Positions 1 to 8,599 of a stretch of DNA of 64,000 nucleotides are shown here, in pieces. The stretch covers positions 5,038,525 to 5,102,524 of the forward strand of contig NZ_CP012159.1 of NCBI RefSeq assembly GCF_001189295.1, written 5' to 3'. The DNA comes from Chondromyces crocatus (GTDB taxonomy: Bacteria > Myxococcota_A > Polyangia > Polyangiales > Polyangiaceae). The first letter of the stretch is position 1. Every line of letters begins with the position of its first letter. A model generated the notes under the pieces. The model had not been told where the DNA came from. It searched no databases and was given only the letters and a program-made list of their open reading frames with translations. Made by a program: the position numbers and the translations under genes.

Positions 1-76
1 ACGAGGGTGAGGCATGAGCGCAAAGCAGGAGTTGTGGACGTCGTCCGTGGGCGCGGATACCTTACCCTTTCGACTC

Positions 77-1291
77 ATGCGCCATCGATGCCTGCTTTGG
101 ATGGGCCTGCTGGGAGCGCTTCTGAGGCTGCCTGCTTGCGGTGGGGATGACACAGGGGCTACCGGACGAACGCCTGGTTCCGGAGGAGGCGCAGGGATGG
201 GGGGGGCAGGTGGCGACGGGGGGGGACAGGTCGGGCCAGCGGCCGGGTGGGTGAGCGGATACTACGTTGGATACCAGCAAGCGCTCTACCCTCCGAGCGA
301 GATCGAGTGGGCAGGTCTGACGCATTTGATGATCGGGCGGGTGACGCCGAACCCTGATGGCACGCTGAATACGACGTTCGACATCAGCCCTACGGGCGGT
401 CCTCCGCTGGCGCGCACGCTCGTTCAGCTGGCCCATGAGAACGGGAAGAAGGCCGTGGTGATGCTTGGTGGAGCCGGTGAGCACGCTGGCTGGGTGAGCG
501 CCGCGTCTGCCTCGAACCGAGCCGTATTCGTGCAGAATCTGCTTCAGCTCAGGGCCGACTATGGCTTCGATGGCTTCGATCTGGACTGGGAGCCCATCGA
601 GATCGCTGATCAGCCCAATTTTTCTGCGCTGGCGGAGGCACTGCGGACTGCCGCACCCGACGCGATACTGACACTACCCGTCGGATGGGTGAACGCGAAC
701 TCCCCGGAGGTAGGTTCTTTTTACGGCGAAATGGCCAAGCTGTTCGATCAGATCAACGTCATGAGCTACTCCATGGCGGGCGCATGGGATGGCTGGCAGA
801 GCTGGCACTCATCCGCGCTCACGGGTCATTCGGTATCCATGCCGAGCTCCGTCGAGAGTTCTGTTCAGGCGTACCTCGACGCAGGGGTGCCTGCTGCGAA
901 GCTGGGTGTCGGGATTGGTTTCTATGGTTCGTGCTGGTCTCCCCCGGTCAGGGGGCCTGGTGGGGCTGTGGCTGGATCAACGGTCATTGCTGATGACAAC
1001 GTGATGAGCTTCACGAACATCATGAATGGCTACTACAGTGCCGAGTTCCGGACATGGGACACCGCAGCACAGGTTCCCTACCTGTCCTTTCCGGTCCCCT
1101 TTGGGACTTCCGGTTGCACCTTCGTCTCCTACGAGGATGAGCAGTCGATCCGCGCAAAGGGTAGGTTTGTACGCAACCATGGCCTGGGCGGGGCCATCGT
1201 GTGGACCATCAATGAGGGATACTTGCCCGACCGACCTGTCGGACAGCGGAGCCCGCTGTTGCGCGCGCTCCACGAAGCATTTCTCCAGTGA
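77..1291 (+). CDS. GH18 (chitinase-like) secreted lipoprotein
   Basis: Glycoside hydrolase family 18 protein of 404 aa, probably hydrolysing chitin or related GlcNAc polymers outside the cell. The signature DGFDLDWE is at residues 165-172, and its last Glu is the family's catalytic acid. I start at the ATG at 77 rather than 14 because it gives a short basic N-terminus, a hydrophobic core and a lipobox-like LPAC with Cys21. A Gly-rich linker (about 22-55) precedes the barrel. In the family the DxxDxDxE strand sits mid-barrel, as here. Chitin cleavage is inferred; endo-beta-N-acetylglucosaminidases share the motif. It is monocistronic as far as can be seen, with 149 bp before the next gene. Confidence 0.85.
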   Translation: MRHRCLLWMGLLGALLRLPACGGDDTGATGRTPGSGGGAGMGGAGGDGGGQVGPAAGWVSGYYVGYQQALYPPSEIEWAGLTHLMIGRVTPNPDGTLNTTFDISPTGGPPLARTLVQLAHENGKKAVVMLGGAGEHAGWVSAASASNRAVFVQNLLQLRADYGFDGFDLDWEPIEIADQPNFSALAEALRTAAPDAILTLPVGWVNANSPEVGSFYGEMAKLFDQINVMSYSMAGAWDGWQSWHSSALTGHSVSMPSSVESSVQAYLDAGVPAAKLGVGIGFYGSCWSPPVRGPGGAVAGSTVIADDNVMSFTNIMNGYYSAEFRTWDTAAQVPYLSFPVPFGTSGCTFVSYEDEQSIRAKGRFVRNHGLGGAIVWTINEGYLPDRPVGQRSPLLRALHEAFLQ

Positions 1292-1440
1292 TGAGAGGCC
1301 ACAGAGCCACATCGTTCGACACATGAAAGAGACTCATTGAGCCCAGGCCTTGGCCGTCGCTGCGCTTCCAGCGCTGGACACGGGGTCACTTGCGAGGGAA
1401 ACCTTCGCGCTGCTCCATTGGGTTTCCGAGGATGAAGAAC

Positions 1441-3723
1441 ATGCCGCCGCTCCTCCGCTCTCGTCAGGTACGGATCGGTGCTTCGGTGACGGCTGTCGCC
1501 ATGGCCCTCGTGGGGTTCATCCCCCTCTTCGGCGGGCCAGGGTACGAGAGCGCCCTGGCTGCAGGGCTCTTGGTGCCGAGCATTGCAGCCATCGTCGCTG
1601 CGCTCGAGGTTGCACGCCATCGCCCATCACCTCTCGATGCTCTCGGACGCGGCGTCGCCATAGGTCTGGTGTTTGCGGTCACCATGTACCTGACGACGCT
1701 GGTGCATGGTCTTCGTATCGGATTCTGCGACCCGCTCGCGGATAGTCTGTTCATCCTCCTGGGACCAGGCTTCGGTGCGCCGCTCGGTGGCGCCTGGGGG
1801 TCGGTTGCGGCGGAGATCGCGGCGAGATTTCGTCGACAGCGTCTGGCGGCTATCCTGTTCGCACTTGCAGGCCCCATCGCTTCGATTGCGGTGTCGCTGG
1901 CGCGCTTCCTTACGAGCCCCATCATTTTTGCCTACGACCCTTTCGTGGGCTTCTTCAGCGGGACCCTTTACGACACCATCGTCTCCTACGACGGGCTCGC
2001 GACCTACCGCCTGGGGACGACGGCCACGCTGCTTGCCCTGTCGATCGTGGCGCTGCACCTGGATCGTGACGAGCGCCAGCGCCTTGTCTGCCGGTCGACG
2101 GGCCGGCCTGGGTTGCTCTGGCTCGGTGGTGCTGCGGCGCTGGCGAGCGTGACGATGACGGTGCGTGGCGACGCTCTTGGACACTGGCAAACCGCAGCTT
2201 CGATCGCGAGTGAGCTGGGGGCATCGACGATGGGAGAGCGGTGCGAGGTGATCCATCCGCGCGGAATGCGGGCTGACGACGCAAAGCGCTTCGCTCGGGA
2301 CTGTGATGCCCATGTGCGTGCCGCCGAGCGCTGGCTGGGAGCATCGGCGGAGGATGATGGGACGCCGCTCCGGATCCGTGCGTACCTTTTCTCGAGCGCC
2401 GAACAGAAAGGTGCATTGATGGGGGCTGCGCGTACGTACATCGCCAAGCCCTGGCGTCACGAGATTTACTTGCAGGAGAGCAGTTACCCTCATCCAGCTC
2501 TTGGTCACGAGATCATGCATGTCATGGCCGGCGCTTTCGCGCGCGGGCCCTTCAGGATCGCGGGAGCGTGGGGGGGGCTCCTGCCGGATCCTGGTCTGAT
2601 CGAAGGAATTGCCGTGGCCGGCTCTCCACGGGAGGGTGACCTGTCGCCTTCCGAGTGGGCCAAAGCGATGAAGGAACTCGGCCTGCTCCCCCGGCTCAAG
2701 CGCCTCTTCGCGCTCGGGTTCCTCGCGGTGAACTCGTCCACCGCCTATACGGTGAGTGGGGCGTTCGTGGAGTACGTACATCAGCAGTACGGGGCGGAGG
2801 TGGTGCGCTCGTGGTACGGAGGTCGCTCCTTGCCCGAGAGCACCGGGGCATCGTGGGAGGAGATGGAGCGCGCCTGGCATGCGCAACTCGACGCCTTGGT
2901 CCTTTCGGAGGCCGCTCGCGTGCAGGCGCAGGCTCGCTTCGACAAACCCGCGATCTTCGGGCGGCGCTGCCCGCGTGTCGTGGATGCTTGTCGGAGGCAG
3001 GCTGAGCGTCTCAAGGCACGTGGCGATTTCATCGGTGCGAAGGAGCAACTCCACAAGGTCATGATGCTCGATGAGAGCCCTGCAGCCCGGATCGACATGG
3101 CAAAGCTGGAGCTTTCGGCCGGCAAAACAGCGGATGGACTCGCATTGCTCGAGCAGGTGAGCGCGACCGATGCGGTTCCTCGCCACCTTCGCGATCGGGC
3201 CCTCGAGGAAATCGGTGATGTCGCGCTCCTGCTGGAGGATGGAGAGCGAGCCGCCACTCTATTTCGTGACGTGGCATCCAGGCTGGTGGATGAGGATCGT
3301 CTCCGGACGCTCGACGTGAAAGTCCACGCAACTACAGATGCGCGAGCGCGAGCGGCGATTGTGGAGTTGCTGGTGGGGACCCGCTCGATGGCACCCGATC
3401 CCGTCCGCGCCGCAGAACTGCTCGGTGCATGGGCTGCGACGCAACCTGACGAAGGGCTTCCTGACTACCTCCTCGGCCGCCGCTCTGTGGGGGACGGTCG
3501 CTTCGACGACGCCGTCCAGCAGCTCGATCATGCGCTCGCAGTCGAGCTCTCTCTTTCCCGGGTTCGCGCAGAAGCCGCCAGATTGCGCCTGGTGGTGGGA
3601 TGCGCCCTCGGCGATCGGGCTGCTGCGCGCCGTGCCATGGCGCTCTACGAGCAGAGCGCGCCTCCGCCGGCGCGGCTCGATGCCGCACGGAGGCTGCTGG
3701 AGCGATGCAGCCTGGAAGACTGA
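1441..3723 (+). CDS. Multi-pass membrane gluzincin-like metallopeptidase with helical-repeat C-terminus
   Basis: The protein (760 aa) has about six hydrophobic segments in its first ~220 residues. A peptidase_MA-like domain follows, with HEIMH (H356, E357, H360) and a downstream IEGIA whose Glu388 is positioned like the third zinc ligand of gluzincins. After about residue 500 the protein is helical and Ala/Leu/Arg rich, consistent with TPR-type repeats. The start is taken at ATG 1441, nine bases after a GAGG Shine-Dalgarno; ATG 1432 and TTG 1390 are also open. Substrate is unknown. Fusion of a membrane domain, metalloprotease and repeat tail is unusual and may indicate a regulatory or envelope-quality protease, which is inference. 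Confidence 0.65.
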   Translation: MPPLLRSRQVRIGASVTAVAMALVGFIPLFGGPGYESALAAGLLVPSIAAIVAALEVARHRPSPLDALGRGVAIGLVFAVTMYLTTLVHGLRIGFCDPLADSLFILLGPGFGAPLGGAWGSVAAEIAARFRRQRLAAILFALAGPIASIAVSLARFLTSPIIFAYDPFVGFFSGTLYDTIVSYDGLATYRLGTTATLLALSIVALHLDRDERQRLVCRSTGRPGLLWLGGAAALASVTMTVRGDALGHWQTAASIASELGASTMGERCEVIHPRGMRADDAKRFARDCDAHVRAAERWLGASAEDDGTPLRIRAYLFSSAEQKGALMGAARTYIAKPWRHEIYLQESSYPHPALGHEIMHVMAGAFARGPFRIAGAWGGLLPDPGLIEGIAVAGSPREGDLSPSEWAKAMKELGLLPRLKRLFALGFLAVNSSTAYTVSGAFVEYVHQQYGAEVVRSWYGGRSLPESTGASWEEMERAWHAQLDALVLSEAARVQAQARFDKPAIFGRRCPRVVDACRRQAERLKARGDFIGAKEQLHKVMMLDESPAARIDMAKLELSAGKTADGLALLEQVSATDAVPRHLRDRALEEIGDVALLLEDGERAATLFRDVASRLVDEDRLRTLDVKVHATTDARARAAIVELLVGTRSMAPDPVRAAELLGAWAATQPDEGLPDYLLGRRSVGDGRFDDAVQQLDHALAVELSLSRVRAEAARLRLVVGCALGDRAAARRAMALYEQSAPPPARLDAARRLLERCSLED

Positions 3724-3806
3724 AGCGAGCCGGCATGGTGGCGCGGCAAGGGCTTGCTGTTCTTTGGTGTCATGAACGATGATGCTTCTCGCGAGAGCGT
3801 TCGAGC

Positions 3807-5951
3807 GTGAGTACAACCGAAAGACCAGCCCATATCGCGCTGTTGAACGCGGCCCTCAGGGTTGCTGTCCGGCATTCTGACCTTCTGGGGCCGCACGCGT
3901 TTCAGGAACTGACCGAGGCGCTCGCTCCGTTCATCCCGTTCACCCTCCTGGGGCTAGTCGCTCCAGAGGGCGCTGGGTGGACGAGCGTTTGGGGTAAAGC
4001 ACCTGGGAGCCAGGCCTCCACTCCGACACCTTCTGCGCATCCTCGGCTGTTTCAGCAGATTCAAGAGCATGTCTTCGCCGCTGGGGGCGTCTTGCCTCGA
4101 GAGTTGCAGGAGCCATGCGACATTGCGCCAGAGGATGCTGCGAGCGACGCCGGGCTCCGAGCTCATCTCGCCATTGCAGTGTGTGGCCCTCGCAAATCCG
4201 ATCTCGTCCGGCCCATTCTAGCGGCCTTGGTACTCGTCCATGATGCGCGCGGAGCCATCCGCGAAGCTCACGCCGCTCCGCTGCACGACTTGGCCGAGAT
4301 GCTCGGTGAGAGCATCCAGCACCATTTGCGCGTCGAGGACAGCACCTCACGGCAGTCTCAGAAGAGTGCTGAGCGACATCTCGGGGCGAGCCTGCTCGAG
4401 CCGATGTTGCAGAGCGGCGCACCTCTCCTCATGTTTCGCCTCGATACAGTGGCCGGACGGCTGATCGACATCAGCCCCTCCCTCGAAACCCTGCTGGGAT
4501 ATTCACGAGAGGAAGCGATTGCGACGCCTGATTTTTTGCGTGTAATTCAGTTCGACGCTGCCAATCTCGACGCATTCGATCCGTCGAGTGCCCAGGCTTC
4601 CCGAGGTCCCGGAACACCATGCCGTGACGTAGGGTTGAGGCATCGAGATGGTCACACCGTTACATTCCGGGGGGCCATTCGCCCCGTGTCCTCGGAAGAG
4701 GGGGCGTTCGTGGGGGTCGAGGGCGTCTTCGTTGACGTCAGCGCGGAGGGTTGGCTGCGCCAGCGCCTCGGCCAAGCGGACAAACTCTCTACCTTGGGGT
4801 TGCTGGCGGCTGGCGTAGCGCACGAGATCAACAACCCGGCAGCGTTCATCATGCTCGGGTTGGGGGTGCTGGAGCGCACGTTGAAGGGGAGAGATGTCCG
4901 GATGGAGGGGACCGCCGCTTCCACGGTCGCCGACCTTTTACAAGAACTGCGCGAGTCCATTCAGCGCATTGCAAGCATTGCGGACGATCTTCGATCCTTC
5001 ACAAAGCAATCGTCGACCGAGCCGAACAAGCTGGTGCTCGTCGACGTCAATCGAAGTCTCGAGTCCGCCCTGAATCTGACCCGTGGTCGGATCGTGGATC
5101 GCGCACAGCTGGAGGTGCGGCTATCTGACGTCCCCCTCGTGCAAATGGCGGAAGGGCGTCTGGGGCAAATCGCCGTCAACCTGCTGGTCCAGGCGGCCCA
5201 GTCGATTCCCAGATCCGGATCAAAGCAGCGCACACGCGACCATGTGATTGCCGTGGCGTCTCGCAGCGACGACCAGACGGTCGACATCGAGATGAGCACC
5301 ACAGGGAGCACAATCCCGGCAGCGAAGCTCCCGCATATCTGGGACGCACTCGCACCAGGCAATTGGCCTGACGCCGGCAACACCCTGAATCTATCGAGCT
5401 GCCGAGAGAGTGTGGAGCAGGCTGGAGGCACCCTCCGCGTGGAGAGCCCGATCTTTGCGGGAGGCCCCGAACGCGAGCCCTATGGCACACGATTCGTCCT
5501 TTCTATGCCCGCTGTAGGTGCCCAGATCAAGCCCAGCGAGGTGGCCGCGACAGTGATGCCTGCGGCGCGTTCCTCGCGTGCGCGACTGCTCATCGTGGAA
5601 GATGAGGCCCCTCTGGGGCGCGCCCTGTCCGATCATCTCGGACGCGTTCACGAGGTGACGCTTGCATCGAGTGCAGATGATGCGCTCAGGCTCCTGGCGG
5701 AGGGGAGACATTACGACGTCGTGATGTGCGACCTCCGCATGCCGGGCATGTCGGGCGAGGCCTTCTACGCACACATCGCCGAGTCGGACCCCGAGCTCGC
5801 CCGCGGCCTCATCTTCATGACCGGAGTGGGCTTTGGAGAAGACGTGGAGCGATTCCTTGCAACCTGCGGCCGCCCGCTCCTGGAGAAGCCGTTCACGGCT
5901 GACCAGGCCCTACAGGCGATCGCCGAGGTCAGCGCGCGGCGAGGACGTTGA
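3807..5951 (+). CDS. Hybrid sensor histidine kinase with PAS, degenerate ATPase and C-terminal receiver
   Basis: A 714-aa soluble-looking hybrid. The N-terminal ~200 residues may be a GAF-like sensor. A PAS domain spans about 205-310, and a dimerisation domain carries the phospho-accepting GVAHEINNP (H339). The C-terminal receiver has acidic residues in IVEDE, phospho-acceptor D642 in VMCDLRMPG, the Thr in FMTG and the Lys in EKPF, so it looks active. The ATP-binding boxes are abnormal: the N-box reads NLLVQAAQ (Q462 where Asn is expected), the G1 box lacks its Asp, and no GTGLGL-like G2 box is present. Translation starts at GTG 3807. The 3' end overlaps xth on the other strand by 42 bp. Confidence 0.85.
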   Translation: MSTTERPAHIALLNAALRVAVRHSDLLGPHAFQELTEALAPFIPFTLLGLVAPEGAGWTSVWGKAPGSQASTPTPSAHPRLFQQIQEHVFAAGGVLPRELQEPCDIAPEDAASDAGLRAHLAIAVCGPRKSDLVRPILAALVLVHDARGAIREAHAAPLHDLAEMLGESIQHHLRVEDSTSRQSQKSAERHLGASLLEPMLQSGAPLLMFRLDTVAGRLIDISPSLETLLGYSREEAIATPDFLRVIQFDAANLDAFDPSSAQASRGPGTPCRDVGLRHRDGHTVTFRGAIRPVSSEEGAFVGVEGVFVDVSAEGWLRQRLGQADKLSTLGLLAAGVAHEINNPAAFIMLGLGVLERTLKGRDVRMEGTAASTVADLLQELRESIQRIASIADDLRSFTKQSSTEPNKLVLVDVNRSLESALNLTRGRIVDRAQLEVRLSDVPLVQMAEGRLGQIAVNLLVQAAQSIPRSGSKQRTRDHVIAVASRSDDQTVDIEMSTTGSTIPAAKLPHIWDALAPGNWPDAGNTLNLSSCRESVEQAGGTLRVESPIFAGGPEREPYGTRFVLSMPAVGAQIKPSEVAATVMPAARSSRARLLIVEDEAPLGRALSDHLGRVHEVTLASSADDALRLLAEGRHYDVVMCDLRMPGMSGEAFYAHIAESDPELARGLIFMTGVGFGEDVERFLATCGRPLLEKPFTADQALQAIAEVSARRGR

Positions 5952-6800
5952 GGTCGTGGACATCCCGGTCACTGAATCGTCGAGCTCGATGCCCACGGGG
6001 CAGTGATCGCTGCCCTCGACGTTCCGTTGGATGAAGGCGCTGCGCAGAAAGGGTCGTGCCGCGGGCGAGACCAGCACATAGTCGATGCGCCAGCCGATGT
6101 TCCTCGCGCGAACCCCGAAGCGCTGACTCCACCACGTGTAATGGTCCGGCCCTGGCTCGAAGACACGAAACGTGTCGATCCAGCCCTGACGAATCCAGCG
6201 ATCGAACTCCTCGCGTTCGACTGTCGTGAAACCGCTGTTTTTCACGTTGTCTTTGGGTCGTGCGAGATCGATCTCCCGGTGGGCCGTATTGAAGTCGCCC
6301 ATGACCACGATGGGCACTCCGCGGGCCTTCTCGTGCTCGAGGAGGTCGAAGACGCGCTGGTAGAAGGCCAGCTTGTAGGGAACACGGGAGAGGTCACGGT
6401 CCTTGCCGTTTCCGTTGGGGAAGTAGGCATTCACCACGAGGAGCCTGCCGAATCGGGCGAGCTGGAACCGACCCTCATCGTCGAAGCTCGCTTCCCCGAG
6501 AGAGGTGAGCACCTCCTCCGGCTTCGTGCGGGAGAACAACGCCACACCGCTGTAACCTGGCCGCGTCGCCGCGGAGAAGGCTCGATGCCAGCGTCCGAGC
6601 CCCTTCAAACACTCGTCGAGCTGATCCTCACGCGCGCGCACCTCTTGCAGCCCGACGACGCTTGCGCGTGAACGTGACAGCCATGTCTTGAAGCCCGTGA
6701 CGCGCTCGGGCTCCTGACGCTTTGCTACGGGGTCGGCACGGGCCTCTCCCTTGCTCCAGCAGCTCCGGAGGCCATTGACGTTCCAGCTAAGGAGCTTCAT
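5910..6800 (-). CDS. xth: Exodeoxyribonuclease III (AP endonuclease family)
   Basis: A 296-aa DNA-repair nuclease of the exonuclease III/AP endonuclease fold, expected to cut DNA 5' of abasic sites and degrade 3' ends. It opens with MKLLSWNVNGLR. The metal-binding Glu is in GLQEVR, the central motif is VVMGDFN, the DNA-recognition segment is GWRIDYVLVS and the catalytic Asp-His pair is in GSDHCPV. All are in family order. Its ATG overlaps the stop of the upstream repeat protein in an ATGA arrangement, so it is the third gene of a coupled hisS operon. Its last 42 bp are read on the opposite strand as the end of the hybrid kinase. Confidence 0.93.
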   Translation of the reverse strand: MKLLSWNVNGLRSCWSKGEARADPVAKRQEPERVTGFKTWLSRSRASVVGLQEVRAREDQLDECLKGLGRWHRAFSAATRPGYSGVALFSRTKPEEVLTSLGEASFDDEGRFQLARFGRLLVVNAYFPNGNGKDRDLSRVPYKLAFYQRVFDLLEHEKARGVPIVVMGDFNTAHREIDLARPKDNVKNSGFTTVEREEFDRWIRQGWIDTFRVFEPGPDHYTWWSQRFGVRARNIGWRIDYVLVSPAARPFLRSAFIQRNVEGSDHCPVGIELDDSVTGMSTTSTSSPRADLGDRL

Positions 6801-8599
6801 TCACTCAGCGTGATCGGGACGTAGAGCGCGCGGACCTTGCTGAGCGCCCCGTCGCGTGTATAGCCAGCGAGGCCATACAGCAGGTTCCACCAGTGTCCTC
6901 CTGGCGTCTCGCCGTAGGAGAAGAGGGGGAAGAAATGGAACTGCCAGTCCTTCCCGCCACGCACCCGTTCTTCCTTGTAATAGGTATTCAGCGCGAGCTG
7001 GGTGACCGTCCCCTCGGCCTTGTTCGCGAACCTGTAATAGAACGGCAGAATGACCGTCTGGCGGGAGTGAGGCGAGGCGAAATCCCATACGATGGGGGCC
7101 AGCACGAGATGCGTGCGGCTGTATTCTCTTCCCACGTGGAAGAAGGGGTAAATGCTGGTCTGCCACCCCGTCAAATCGGTCCGGTGACGAATGAGCGGCG
7201 TGAGCCAGGTGGTGTCGCTGATGCCAGGTCGATGAAACCGACCGTAGAAGGGGAAGATGGCGATGTCGTCGCTACGCGGTGAGGTATTGCGATAGTAGAA
7301 CGGCAATATCAGGCGGCGATCGAGCTTGATGTCTGGATCACGATAATGCCAGTAAAGAGGCGTGATCATGTCGAGCTCCGTCCGCCCGCGGTACCGCGCA
7401 TAGCCCCAGGTGGCGAACGTTTGCTCGTTGTTTTCGCCGCGTGCGTTGACGAATAGCGGCGTAATCAGGAGGCTGGAGTTGCCTTTGTAGCCGTAATGAA
7501 AGAACGGGAACAGGGTCGTATGGTCCTCGTTCTTCCCCCAGCTGTGCCAGTAGAAGGGCATGATGTTGAAGACATCGCCCTCGCGATCGTGCTGGCGCAG
7601 GAACGGACCCCACAGGTTCGTCCAACGATCGCCGACGTCGTTGTAGCTATAGTAGTGGAGCAGCGGGGGGATCAGCTCGTATTCGGTGGTCTCGTCGCGA
7701 CCATAGAAATAGAACGGGGCGACGCCCAGATCGATCTTGTCTGCCGTGCGCGCGTCGCATGCTGGCCCGCCCCGCCATTTGCAGAACAGAGGGCCCGCGA
7801 GGTTGAATCCCCGCGATGCGGTGTGCTGATTGAAGGTGAGCAGCAGAGGGACGTGGAAGTAGCCGCTCCCGTCATCGCTCTTTCCTTCGAAGAAGAAGGG
7901 AAACAGCCAGTTGTCGTGGCGGCCGGGGCGAGCGGGTTGCCCTGGGGCGGCGGGCCTCCCCTCGGACTCTCTGTGCATGAAGGGACCCACGATGGTGGTG
8001 TGGGTGTCCTCGTCGCGTAGGCGCCAGAAGAAAGGGAAGAGGACGTCAGCGTCGACGTCCGTGCTCCGGCGCTGATAGAACAGCGGCGAGATCAGCGTCG
8101 CGCGGTCATTCGGCATCTTCCGCTCGGCCCAGAGGGGGAACACCGTCTGGAACTGATAGGAGCCGCTTCGCTCGCGGTAATAGAGGCCGTACCAGTCGCG
8201 ATCGATCTCGGCGCTCTGCCCGATCACGGGTTCGTTCTGATCGTTGCTGCCGATGTGTCGGCCCACCGAGGGAGGGACCGCGAGCGGGTTCTCCGGCAGT
8301 GAAGGCTCCTGCGTCTGCCCTTGGAGCATGCCTTCCTCGGTCGAGGCAGCATGCATCTCCGGCTCGCCAGCTTGACCCGGGGGGGGCGAAGGGCGTGAGG
8401 AGGGCGGGGGGCCAGGCGGGCCAGGGGCGGGAGGGAAGCCTTGCGCGATGGCCGTACTTGGCGCCAACGCTGCGAGGATCGTCAACGCAAGGGCGAACCC
8501 GTACCGCGCCGATCGCGAACCGCGGATCGGTGTGGAGACTCCCAGTTCCGGGCCCGTGGCTGGCTGGGGAGTGCTCGGGAGGACCGCTCCCCCGCTCAA
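6797..8599 (-). CDS. Secreted protein of tandem 'PFF/PFY' beta-type repeats, function unknown
   Basis: I do not recognise a named family. The chosen start, TTG at 8599, overlaps the hisS stop (TTGA) and gives 600 aa with a signal peptide ending near APSTAIAQG. No in-frame ATG lies before this hydrophobic segment. A Pro-rich stretch follows. The rest, about residues 110-600, is made of some 20 short units with a core like LFPFF, ITPLY, ILPFYY or IAPIVW, separated by 15-25 residues rich in Arg, Asp, Tyr and Trp. This periodic aromatic pattern suggests a repeated beta-sheet protein, perhaps an outer-membrane barrel or solenoid. The stop overlaps the xth start by ATGA, so expression should be coupled to both neighbours. 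Confidence 0.7.
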   Translation of the reverse strand: MSGGAVLPSTPQPATGPELGVSTPIRGSRSARYGFALALTILAALAPSTAIAQGFPPAPGPPGPPPSSRPSPPPGQAGEPEMHAASTEEGMLQGQTQEPSLPENPLAVPPSVGRHIGSNDQNEPVIGQSAEIDRDWYGLYYRERSGSYQFQTVFPLWAERKMPNDRATLISPLFYQRRSTDVDADVLFPFFWRLRDEDTHTTIVGPFMHRESEGRPAAPGQPARPGRHDNWLFPFFFEGKSDDGSGYFHVPLLLTFNQHTASRGFNLAGPLFCKWRGGPACDARTADKIDLGVAPFYFYGRDETTEYELIPPLLHYYSYNDVGDRWTNLWGPFLRQHDREGDVFNIMPFYWHSWGKNEDHTTLFPFFHYGYKGNSSLLITPLFVNARGENNEQTFATWGYARYRGRTELDMITPLYWHYRDPDIKLDRRLILPFYYRNTSPRSDDIAIFPFYGRFHRPGISDTTWLTPLIRHRTDLTGWQTSIYPFFHVGREYSRTHLVLAPIVWDFASPHSRQTVILPFYYRFANKAEGTVTQLALNTYYKEERVRGGKDWQFHFFPLFSYGETPGGHWWNLLYGLAGYTRDGALSKVRALYVPITLSE

